Of a stretch of 64,000 nt of DNA, positions 1 through 10,744 are shown one piece after another. Each line of letters begins with the position of its first letter. Positions within the stretch are counted from its first letter, which is position 1. Location: NCBI GenBank assembly GCA_027574665.1, contig CM050666.1, positions 2,728,001 to 2,792,000 on the forward strand, read 5' to 3'. The translations under genes were made by a program, and so were the position numbers. The notes beneath the pieces were generated by a model. That model was not told the origin of the DNA. It did not search any database and saw nothing but the letters and a program-made list of their open reading frames with translations. This stretch comes from Rhynochetos jubatus (lineage: Eukaryota > Chordata > Aves > Eurypygiformes > Rhynochetidae).

Positions 1-730
1 CTCCGCCCCCGGCTCTGCGCCTGTGAGGCCGGTCCCCGGCGCCCTGTGGGCAGCCTACCCGCCCGCGCCCCGGAAGCGCAGCAGCCCCGGGGGGACTGAG
101 CGCCTGCACTGCCGCTGCCGGGACCGGCTCGGCTCCCTGCGGGCTCCCCCGGGAGCCAGTGCCGCGGCGGGGGGCGCTCGGGGCTGGCGTGTGCCCCCAG
201 TGCCCCTGCTCGCGGGGCACCGCTGCCCTGAGGTGTCCCGATTCTCCTGGGCAGCCGCGGGGATGGAGCCTCCTGCGGCCCGGTAGTGCCGCGGTCGGTA
301 CCCGGTGGCACCCGGCGGCCGCAGCAGCCGGGATGTGACCGAGAGCCCCCCAGAAGGCTCTGCAGCCACCCGCTCCCCATCTCCCTGGCCTCGAGGAGGG
401 GGAAAGGCTGGAAGGCAGTGTCCAGCCGGGGCGCGGGAGGGATCGCGGGGAGCTGCCCGCAGCGCCGAGGTCAGTGTCCGGTTACACCCTGGGCCTCTTC
501 TCCCCGCGGTGGATTCCACCGTATTTTTGGCTGCCGTCGGGCGGGGGAGGCCGGGCCGTTGTCCTGCTGGGGGAACCGGGATCGGTACCCGCTGGCGAAG
601 GTGCCGCGGCGAGGAGGAAGCCCCCGGAGGGGAACGGGGCGGCCGAAATCAGCTGCGAGCAGCCCGCGGCTGTGCCGTCAGAGCTCGGGGCGGTGCCGGC
701 ACCCAGGAATGCATTCCGGACTGCCGGTGA
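1..730. promoter_or_regulatory. CpG-rich segment at window start
   Basis: The first ~730 bases are very GC-rich with dense CpG dinucleotides, and CpG density falls sharply afterwards. Such islands usually mark a promoter or first exon. It lies upstream of the first recognisable TBC1D10A exon and may be the edge of that gene's promoter island or part of its first intron. No open frame here resembles the TBC1D10A N-terminus, so I assign no exon. Confidence 0.5.
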
Positions 731-3001
731 GCTGGTTCGGCTACGTGTTTGGCGTTTACCCTCCTGGCCCGGGTTTCGCAGTGACACCTGGAGAAACCTG
801 GGATGGTAGCCTGCTCCTCTCCAGCTGGGATGTTACCTGGACCGGGCTCCCCTGTGGTTTGCCCGCCTGCGTGCTCTGGTGTCAGTTGGGCACCGTGCCT
901 CAGTTTCCCCATGTCTGAGAAGCAAAGCTGTTCCTCCTTGCAGCCTGCGGGCGTTGCTTGGCCGGCAGAAAGCACTGGGGCTTTGATTGCCGGGCAAGGT
1001 GCATCATTCTGGGTGATAAACCCTGTCCCTGCCCATCAGGCTCACAGCTCAGCACTGTAGGAGCAAGGTGGCCTCTCCTGCACCCTGTTGTCCCCCCCAT
1101 GTGTTTGGGACACTTTGGATGTCCCAGCTGTTGTCCCTGGATGCTTGGGGTGGTGTCCCTGTCCCCAAGGTTCAGCAGGCAGTGGCTCCCGTGTTCAGAG
1201 CTGCTGGCGATGGAGCCACCTGGGGGGTGCTGACAGCGTGGTGGCTGTGGTCCCTAGGGACGGAGCCTTCCTCCTGTGCCCCGCAGATGTGCTGGGGCCC
1301 AATCCTGACCTCCTTCAGGGCTTTTATCTGTTCCATATCTGTCCAGGAGTGGATAAACAGAAGCACATGGCTTCTGTCCATGGCTGGCAGAACTGGCGTC
1401 CTTCTGGCTGGAAGGGTTTTGGGGAAACAACACAGGGAGGGCAGGCAGGGTGTCCCAGCACCCATAGGGCATCTGGGGGCACCATGAAGGGCCAAGCTGT
1501 GGGGTTGTTGCCCACAGTGTGGGTGCAGAAAAGCACCTTCCCTGCGTAGGGCACCTCGCTGCCTCCCAGCCTGGGGTACCACCACCTTGTCCTCCAAGCC
1601 TTGGCCATCTGAAATGCCTCTGGTCCTTGCTCTGTGCCCGCTGCCGAGCAGCCATCAGCTGGTAACAGCTTCCAGTCTGGGCTGGCCAGGCTCCAGCAGG
1701 CCCAGGGCCAGCTCCTGTATCAAGCATCCAGCACTCCCGAGCTTCCCACGCCTTGGAGAGCACCAGCTTCTCCAGCAGCCCAGGCTGCCCGGCTCAGGGC
1801 CAGCGCTCCCTCTGTCCCCGTGCTGGGCTGCGCTGCCAGCCAGAGAGCTGCCGGCTGTGCCCAGCCCATGCTGGGGATGTGGGGTGGCCGTGCCGAGCAA
1901 AGTGGATCCCTTTGGAGAGTGTTTGCTCCCCAAAACAATCACGCTCAGCCCTGTCTGACCTGCTGTGGTAGGTGGGATCCAGCTGGGCAGGGAGCAGGGC
2001 AATACTGCCAGCTGGATGCGGCCCTGGGCTCCCCATGCTGCTTGCTTTCCGGCCGCTAATGCGGAGAGATCTGAGGGGAGGCAGGGCCCGTGTGTCCTGT
2101 AGCGGGGCTGGGTGCTCTGCACCTCCCCAGGGGATGCTCAGTGCCCAGACCATTGTCACTGGCTTCTCAGAAGGGATCTGGCCGCTCCTGGGATCAGCAC
2201 GGCTGTGGGACAGTGCCGAGCCGAGCCCAGGAAGGCGTTGAGTCTGCTGAAGTTGGCCCCTCTCCACTGATGGCTTGAAGGAGCTTGTGCTCTCCCTGGG
2301 ATGTCCATGCCCAGGCCTGGCCGAGCCGTCTGTCACCACACTCCTTGCTGCTGAAAGGCAGAGGGTGCCGGGGTGGGCGGAGGCCAGGGCACTGGCTTCT
2401 CCATCGCTGGCTTTGGCGTCATGGCAGCATCTCCCCTGCCTCAGCAGGGTTAAGTCAGATTCCCTGGCTAAGCTGAGCCTTGCTGGGAAATACTCCTCTC
2501 ACTCCTGGGGGACCCTCAGCTGGGCTCTATGCTGTGCCTGGAGCCATGCCAGGCTTTTGGGTTGAGAGCATGACCGGGGCCACGTGGATGACATGATGCT
2601 TATGGCCCCAGCTTTCTCTCTGCTCCTAGCTCCGGCAGCGGGGTTCAGACCTCGCTCAGCCAATGGCTCTGGCTGTGCTCTCTGGTTCCTCACCTTCTGG
2701 GCACATGTCCCCAGGGACACTTGGGTGCACGGCAGGTGCAGTGCTGGCTGCCCCCAAGAGGTTTTGAACTGCTGGGGAGCTGGGGCCACGCTGGCACAGT
2801 GATTTCACGCGTGGTGAGTGCTTCCGGCAGCGCTGAGCAGCTGCCGAAACACCAGCGCTCTCAACTGTGTCCCGGATGGGGTCTGTGCCCCGGGGGGAGC
2901 AGCCAGCCAGCCAGCTGCGGGGGGCGCCCAGACTGCTGGAGGGGACGGTGATGCAAGCAGGGTGTGCGCCACACTGACCGGCCTCTCCCCCCATCCGGCA
3001 G
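731..3001 (+). other. TBC1D10A: Probable TBC1D10A intron 1 (no gene seen)
   Basis: GC-rich sequence with no frame resembling a known protein on either strand. It ends in a pyrimidine-rich acceptor (CAG at 2999-3001) at the first recognised TBC1D10A exon. Long open frames here are composition artefacts. Confidence 0.6.
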
Positions 3002-6000
3002 GCTGGAGGAGGTGCCATTGGAGGTGCTGCGGCAGCGGGAGTCCAAATGGCTGGACATGCTGAACAACTGGGACAAGTGGATGGCCAAAAAACACAAGAA
3101 GGTAAGTGATGGCCTCATCCCCTGGGGCTGCCCCAGGACAGCTGTGAAGCGAGAGGAAGTGGGGGGACACAGCTCGGTGCAGGGGTGTCCCTTCGAGGCT
3201 TTGGGGCAGGCTGTGTCTCGCCACAGGGGCATTGGATCGAATGGGCTGTTCCCTCCCCATGACAGTGGGAATGGAAGCTGGAGCCTGTGTGGGCTGAGCC
3301 TCTGGTCCCTGAGCCAGCCCGTTCCTGCCCTCTGTCTGCTCTCCACCAGGCTGGAGCCTTCCTTGGGCTTCTTTGGCTGCCTGCAGGCAGCCATGGGAAT
3401 TGTTCGCTCATGGAAACTTCTGGTCTGAGCATCTTGTAGACCAAAAAAAGCGCTGGGTAGGAAATGTTTGAGCCTGATGTGCGTGACGCTGCTCTGCAAG
3501 CTGCGGTCCCTGGGAGACTTGTGGTGCTGTGTGGCTCCTGGCTTGGTCTGTTGGTGCTCCCTGACCTCCTGAGCCTGCGAAGAAGGCGGAGATGGGATGC
3601 AGTAAGTCCCGGGTTGCTGCTCTGTCTGCTGGAAGTGGTGGGGCCACTGGCATGTGCCGGCAGTGCCTGAGAGTGGCTGAAGGGCCTCCTCCCCCCCTCC
3701 CTGCTGGCAGAGCCTCCTGGCACCGCTCCGCATGCTGTGCTCCTGGAGTGCTGTCCCCACTTGGTGCCTGGTGAACGATGCAGGAATCCCTCATCTGTTT
3801 CTTGGCTGCTCACAAAGGATTTGGGAGAGCGTTCTGGGACACGGCAGGCGGGCGCTTTGTTCTGCGGGCGGTTTCCGCTGCTCTCTGGCTGTGCCGCAGC
3901 ACGGCCTCTGGCCCTGGGCGAGTGCTTCAGCAGCCGTATGCCTGACAGAGGAGCTCCCTTGTGCTTGGGCTGAGCTCTTGGGGGTTCTGTGGGGCTGACG
4001 TGCTGTGTAGTCTGTTCTGCAGCAAAAACCCATGCCCAGAGCCTCTGAGGTCCGTGCTGGAGAGCTGCTGCTCCGTGCCTGGAGCCCTGGGACTGCTCAG
4101 GGATGGGTGCCAGGCCTGGCCTCAGGTGCTTTCGGCTGTCCCTGCTCTGGCAGGAGCCTGACTGCTTTGGTATGAGGCCACGCAGCGTGGCTTAGGCCTT
4201 GCTGCTTCAGAGGAGCTTGCTCTGCCTCTGAAAACCCCGGTGCTTTTCTGGCCGCCTTGCCCCAGGTTGGCTGACGGCCTGAGGATCTCTTGGGCCAGCT
4301 CCTGCTGGGTTCACTCTCACTTGCACCACTCCAGGATCCCGAAATGCTCCCTTCCTGGCCTGGATCCCAGTGGAGCCGCAACCCCACGTCCTTTGTGGTG
4401 CTGAGCTGTGCCAGCGCCGTGTGCCAGACATTGCCCTTTCTAGCCAGGAGGAGGGCAAACCCATGGGCAGCTCCCACTGCTCCCTGGGAACAGACAGGCC
4501 TCCCACTACCCTTCCCTTTCAGCATCCCTCAGTCCAGACATGCTTACATTCCCTGGAAGGGCATGGTGGGATCACGGGGTCTGGGTACTCCCAGCACAGG
4601 GGCAGTGGCAGGACCCCGTGTGGAGCCAAGGGAATGAGATGCTCAGTCGCTTGGCCCTGGCCACGCTGAGCCTGGCCAGCTGGAGGGGCTGCTGAACCAA
4701 AACCCAGCAAGGCAGCTTCCTTCCTGGCAGCTTAGCCAGCAGGAAGGGGAGCCGGCTTGAAAAGGGAGCTGTCAGCAGTGGCAGAGCTGTCCGCAGCCGC
4801 CCTGGGCATTGCCCGATGTCTTTCCTGCGAGCACAAAGGGACCTGCCTGGGTAAACAAGCAGCGCTTTGGTGAGGGAGCGGCAAACCCTCCAGGGGATGC
4901 GGTGTTACCACCGCTCTGGCCCGGGCTGCTTGGAAACACAACCGAGTTACGTCAGCAAACAGGGAAAAGGAGCTTAGGGAAGGCCTGGGGAGGCTTTGGG
5001 AGCTGCCGGCCGCAGCTCGCGGAGCCCTGGCATGTCTCCGGCAATTGGCACGTGCCACCCAAGCTGGGACGTGAGGCTTGGAGGCTGCGCAGGGTTTTAT
5101 GTGGAGTAACTGCCTTAAGCACCAGTCTCGTGGGGGCCCAACTTGCCGTGGGCCCTGGCCAAGGGCTGTGGGGAGATGGTGCTGCCACCTCCCAGGATTT
5201 GGAGCGGCACATGTGGGGGTTGTGGCCCTTGCTGGGGTGTTGGCAGCAGCAGGGTTAAGCCAGGTCAGCTCCCTGCTGTGGGGTAGGCACAGCACTCGCC
5301 TGGACTTTGGTCCTGGCTGGTGCCGTGTGCCAAGAAGACTGGGGCCGACTGTGGGCATGAAACTGGCCCCGGGGCCTCAAGAGCTGGCTGTGCATGGAGC
5401 CGAGGCCAGGCTGGCCCTTCTGCCCAGGATGAGCAGGCAGGAAGGGTGAGACACTCAACAGGGTGCACCCCCCTGTTCCCTGTAGCCCTCCCAGGAGGAA
5501 TGGAGTTCGGAGTGCCCTCCCCTGCATCCTCAGTGCTTCCCGCAGGCTGTGCTGGGGTGAGGAGGGAGCCACCCGCTCTCCACCTTGGCTCCAGCGTTTG
5601 ATTTTCCAGCTCCAGATCCTGCTTTGAGGCCAGGCTGGGCTTGTTTGGAGCTGTTTGCAGGCCACAAAGCCTCGTCCGGGCTCCTGGCAGCTGTCGCAGC
5701 TCCTTGTACTGGTGCAGCCCTGGCTGCCATCTGAGCTGGCGCGTTGTGTGATGCTGGGGAGCAGGGGGTGAGCAGGGCCTCTGCGTGCAGGTCCCCCGTG
5801 CTGTCCTGTAGGCCTGTGCGACGCCAGGCTGTCCCCAGGGGTGCAGGGAAACGTCCCCTTGTACAGGGAGGCGGCTGGGGACCAGCCTGCGACCGCGGTG
5901 CTGGGCCTGATTCACGTCTTGTCGCAGGGGCCTCTCTGCTCCCTGCTGCTCCATGATTTTTCCCGTGACGGCTTGTCTCCCCACAGATCCGGCTGCGGTG

Positions 6001-8996
6001 CCAGAAGGGGATCCCGCCCTCGTTGCGGGGCCGTGCCTGGCAGTACCTCTCAGGAAGCAAGGTCAAGTTGGAGCAGAACATCCGCAAGTTTGACGTGAGT
6101 CTGGCTGTGCTGCCAGGGAGGGGTGCGGATGGAGGAGGGCGGTGTTGGGACGGCCCCTGCTCCCTCCAGGGCTGGGGCATCTGCTGGGGTCCCAGGTGCT
6201 GCCTGTTCCCACTGTGTGGGGGTCATGTTGGCTAGCATCCTAGCCAGAGTGGGCTGACCCATGGCCTCATGGGGCTCATATTTGGGGCAGAGCCAGGTCC
6301 AGGCCTGAGGCTGCTCCATCAGCTCCCTTGGGCTTGCTGTGGGCAAGCGTGCCAGAGTGGGGCTGGCACGGAGTGTTGCTCACCCAACCGTCTCCTCTCC
6401 AGGAACTGGATCTCCAACCAGGGGACCCGAAGTGGCTGGATGTGATTGAGCGGGATCTGCATCGGCAATTCCCCTTCCACGAGATGTTTGTCTCGCGTGG
6501 AGGCCATGGGTAAGCAGAGCTATGGTGTGTCCAGTCCTGGGCAGCTGCCGGGCTGGACCAGTGCTGTGGGGTGGGTACTGTCTAGTTCAGCTCACAGTGC
6601 ATCCAGGCATGGGCTGAAAACTGGATGGCTTCCCAGGAGTTCGGTACGTGGGTCACAGCCCTCGGCACCAGCTCTGGCACCCTGCAGAGTGGGAATTGCT
6701 GTGGCAGGAGGGTGGAGGCAGCTGACTGTGGCCTCCGTTTCACCAGGGAAATGCTGTTCTCCACGTGTTGGGGAGTGTCTGTGCTGCTGTGCTTGCAGCT
6801 GGGTCCCTGCCCAGCCATGGCTCACCCTGAGCCAGCAGAGCCGTGGCTATCATGTCCCATAGCCCTGGGTGTGTGTGGAAGACAGATCCCAGCCAGGGAG
6901 TGTCCCATGCTTGTGGGGGAAGAGCGGTGGCTGGTGGCCAGCCTGTGGTGCCGCATCACTGTGTGATGCCCAGTGCTGATTTGGTCCACGGGGGAGGCTG
7001 CTGGGCCATGTCTGTGCCCTCTCTCCACCTCTCGCTCCTCGGGGTGTCTCTGCAGGCAGCAGGACCTGTTTCGGGTGCTGAAGGCATACACGCTGTACCG
7101 CCCGGAGGAGGGCTACTGCCAGGCCCAGGCCCCCATTGCCGCTGTCCTGCTCATGCACATGCCGGCTGAGGTACGAGCACCTGGCCGGGGGGACAGAGGG
7201 ACCCAGTGACCAGAGAGCTGGGAATGGCGGGGGCTGGGGGGAGTGGGGTGGGGGAGGCTCTTCAGGGTGTTGCTGGTGGGCAGGGTGCTCAGCTCATGGC
7301 ACCCATTTTCCCCAAAGCTTGGCTGGTGCAGGGAGATGCCCTGCACCCAGGGGTGCCCTCCCTTGGTCCCTGAGAGCTCACGTGCTGTCCCTTGGCTTGC
7401 AGCAAGCGTTCTGGTGCCTGGTGCAGATCTGTGAGAAGTACCTCCCCGGCTACTACAGCGAGAAGCTGGTGAGTGAAGGGCCTGCAGTGCCTTCTGTGGG
7501 ACCTGTGATGTCTCCAGGCTGAAAACTCCCCCAGCTCCTTGTCCTGGAGAAAGATGGGAGCTTGGGGAGATCCTGGGTGCTCCCATGATCTCTGTGTTGT
7601 GCTCTGGTCCCCAGGAGCATCCCACAGTCAGGATAGGGGGCTCAGTGTAGCATTGCTGCCAGTGTCCATGGGGCACAGCTCTGCTCCTCTAGCCAGGTGT
7701 GCAGGCTGCTCCTCCTCTGGGGCTGGGCATGGGGAGCTGATCCTGGGGTCAGGCTGGGGTTAAGGTGCTGACTGGGGCTCTGGGTGCTGGTCCCTGCAGG
7801 AGGCCATCCAGCTGGACGGGCAGATCCTCTTCTCGCTGCTGCACAAGGTTTCGCCTGTGGCCTACAAGCATCTGAGCAAGCAGAAGATCGATCCCATCCT
7901 CTACATGACAGAGTGGTTCATGTGCGCCTTCTCCCGCACGCTGCCCTGGAGCTCCGTCTTGCGTGTCTGGGACATGTTCTTCTGCGAAGGTAAAAGGTCC
8001 CCACCATCCTCCTCCTGGAGCACCTGCGCCTGGCACAAGGGACCCCTTGTAGGGCAGGACCAGGGCAGCCACGTGCCTGGGCTCTTTTCCCAGGGGGTTA
8101 GAGGGCACGTTCACCCCAAACACACCCTTGAGTGTGTCCTGATGGCTAGCGGGACAGGGACCTGGTACCCCACAGTATCTGAGGGACACAGTGGCAGTGT
8201 CACCCTGTCCCACTAGGCGCTCGCTGCCTCACCTCTCCCCTTGCAGGGGTGAAGATCATCTTCCGTGTGGGCCTCGTGCTGCTCAAACACACCCTGGGCT
8301 CCTCGGACAAGCTCAAGTCCTGCCAGGGCCAGTATGAGACCATGGAGAGGCTGAGGGCCCTCAGCCCCAAGATCATGCAGGAGACCTTCCTGGTGCAGGA
8401 GGTGAGGTTCTTGGTGCCGCCCAGGCGGCCACGCTGCTGGACTGGGCAGCCTCTGGGTGGGCAGAGCTGGCGTAGCATGGGCGCGGTCCCCAGTAGGCTT
8501 GGATTGGGGGTATCCCACACCCTGCCAGCAGCTGCGGCGCCAAGCCTGCCCCAGGAGGCAGTGGCACCGTTGAGCGATGCTGATGGCACGTCTGTCCCCG
8601 CAGGTCATTGAGCTGCCGGTGACAGAGCGTCAGATCGAGCGCGAGCACCTGATCCAGCTGAAGAAGTGGCGGGAGACGCATGGGGAGCTGCAGTGCAAGA
8701 GCCCCCCGCGCCTGCACGGCGCCAAGGCCATCAGCGAGGCTGAGCCCCCCACCCGCAAGGCGCTGGAGCCTGTCCCCTCCATCATCCTCCCCCCTGGGCC
8801 TGCCCCCGTGCCCAAGGCCCGCAAAAGCAAGGAGAAAAGCCGAGACAAGGGCCCGGCCAGCCACCCCAATGGCCCTGGGGCTGAGGGCAACGGGGCCCCC
8901 GGCTCGACCCGGGAGCTGCTGCACCCCCAGGTCTCCCCCCACCACCAGTCCAAGGAGAGCCTGAGCTCCCGGGAGAGCGAGGACACATACTTGTAG
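3002..8996 (+). CDS. TBC1D10A: TBC1D10A (EPI64), 3' eight coding exons, 5' partial
   Basis: Rab GTPase-activating protein of the TBC family; in mammals it acts on Rab35/Rab27A at the cell cortex. Exons: 3002-3101, 5987-6094, 6403-6509, 7056-7170, 7403-7468, 7800-7989, 8247-8401, 8604-8996. All have AG/GT borders and compatible phases and give 410 residues plus TAG. Fragment residues ~1-33 match the segment before the TBC domain ([20 protein letters not shown]). The arginine finger IxxDxxR is I84-D87-R90 ([11 protein letters not shown]), and the glutamine finger is Y125-C126-Q127 in EEGYCQAQ, so GAP activity should be intact. The last exon encodes a basic, proline-rich tail ending DTYL, the class I PDZ ligand that binds EBP50/NHERF1 in the mammalian protein. 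The first exon begins with one base completing a split codon, so at least one coding exon (start codon and ~80 residues by human comparison) lies outside the window. Near-identity to human TBC1D10A through the TBC domain makes the call secure; TBC1D10B/C fit less well because of synteny and the DTYL end. Confidence 0.96.
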
Positions 8997-9876
8997 GGCT
9001 GGCCTGGCCTCAGGTCCACACCCCGGGCAGCCGGGCTCAGCTGGGCTGCGCACAGGCCCCAGCTCAAGGACGCTGGGGGGGGTGTGTGGGGACCCGTGCA
9101 CTGGGGGCTCTGGGCTGGAGGGGTGGGGATGGGCTGGGTGACGTAGTTCCCTTGGCATGCTGTGGTCTCCGGGGTCAGGGATGCCTGCTCAAGGCTGGCT
9201 CAAAGCCATGGGGCATCTGTGGGAGTTCGGCCAGGTGCTGTGACCAAAGGGGCCACCCCTGGTCTGCGCCGGGTGCCCACCCCGGCAGGGTGCTGGCACC
9301 ATGAGCGGTGGGAGCCCTGGCAGGGGTGGCTGAGCCACCTGAGCTCCCTCCCCACGGCTGGGGAGGCCGGGTCGCCCCTCAGGCCCTTCTCCCTGTCCCA
9401 GAGCCCCTCGACCCGCTGCCCTCAGGGTCCCTCCCATGGCCCCCACCCTTCTGCCCGCAGGGCAGACCCGGACTCCAAGTGCAGGGGGACTGGGGGTACG
9501 CAAGGAGCCGGGGGTCCCCTCGCCTCCCTCTTTACCTAGCGAGGATGTATCAAGCTGTAGCCCTAGATGTAGTACCGAATTTACCCACTCACTGAGCCTA
9601 TTTATTCTTCCTCCGTGGCAGTAACTGTCGCAGGACAGGGACTGAGGTTGGATGTGCCGGAGGCAGCGGGATTTGATGCCAGACTGTGGGGCTAAAGCCC
9701 CCCCCCAACCTGTCCTCAGGCTCCCCGTGGCTTGGGGGGAGCGATCACACTGCTGGGCCTCTCCCCACCACAAGGCCCCGGTGAGATGGGGTGGGCGAGC
9801 GGCTGGGTGCTCCCCCCTTGTGGGGTCCCCTCTCTCCCCCCTGCCCCTTCCCCAGGGGCTGGGGGTGGCTTTGTAA

Positions 9877-9918
9877 AATAAAGCGGGGAAAGCGGTTTTG
9901 TACAAAGGGGTAAATAAA
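9877..9918 (+). terminator. TBC1D10A: Two tandem poly(A) signals of TBC1D10A
   Basis: AATAAA occurs at 9877-9882 and again at 9913-9918, about 880 bases after the TBC1D10A stop. Both are followed by GT-rich sequence, so either could direct cleavage. The 3' UTR (8997 to ~9935) is GC-rich, with an A/T-rich patch near 9535-9615. Confidence 0.8.
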
Positions 9919-10559
9919 GCAGGATTGTGTAACGGCCCCCCTCTCGCGCTCTGGTGTGGGCTGGGGGGTCGCCTCCCACCCCCTGTGCCAGCTCCAGGTG
10001 GGCACCCAGCCTGGGCCCAGTCTCCCCTGGGTGCTGGCAGGGTCCTGCTGCCGTCACCCCCTTTGGGCTGCCCCGCCCGGCCCTGGGGCTGCCCCCTTTG
10101 AAGTGTAAATGGGAGGACGCCGGGACCTGCCCCAGCGTGTGACGGGGTGGGGGGTGGCTCCCGGGGGGGCAAGCGCACTTCCCGGCACCCAGACCTGCCC
10201 CCTTCTCCCAGTGTCACCCACCCGTGCCAGGAGACCCCTGGTTTACCCTGTGGAACCCCAGAGCTCAGTTTCCCACACGCAAAGGGTGGCCAGGCCCCCC
10301 CCCCCGCGCTTCCTGCAGGCAGGAATTCTGCCCTGCTCTCCAGAGCTCCTTGTCCTGGGGGTGGCGCCGGGGTTCCCTCTGCCCCCGCAGGACCCTGGTC
10401 TGGGTGAGACCCCGGGCTGGGGCCGGGCCCTGAGCGTGGGCAGGCGGGTGGGTGCTGGGGGGTCCGGCCGGGGTTGGGGGGCGGCATTTGGGCTCCCAGT
10501 CGCTCCAGTCCTGGCCTGGCAGGCGCTGGGTTGGGTCCGACTGAGCCCCCCCCCCACAC

Positions 10560-10744
10560 TCCGGGTAGGGCATCCCGGGGCTCCGGGATGGCCCCGGCGC
10601 GGGATCCCCGGGACTCCCGGGCGGGGCCGGTACCGGGGCTGGGCCCGGGGCGGGGCGGGCCCGTCGCCCCTCCCGCAGCGCGGGGCGGGCCGGGGCCGCG
10701 CTTATAGCGGCAGCGGCGGGGGGGGCCGGCGCGGCGCGGCCGCC
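10560..10744 (+). promoter_or_regulatory. CASTOR1: CASTOR1 CpG-island promoter
   Basis: Very GC-rich stretch with repeated GGGGCGGGGC/GGGCGGG boxes (Sp1-type) at about 10640-10695 and a TATA-like CTTATAG at 10701-10707. It sits 38-44 bases before the start codon, which has a near-perfect Kozak context (GCCGCCATGG). The 5' UTR would be short if the TATA-like element is used; otherwise initiation is probably dispersed. Confidence 0.6.

Noticed and set aside
2861-3813. Long minus-strand open frames opposite the first TBC1D10A exon
   Set aside because: Antisense to a conserved exon; no recognisable domain.
9189-10559. 456-codon minus-strand open frame across the TBC1D10A 3' end
   Set aside because: Lies in GC-rich 3' UTR and CASTOR1 promoter; proline/glycine-rich composition with no family features, opposite to well-supported genes.
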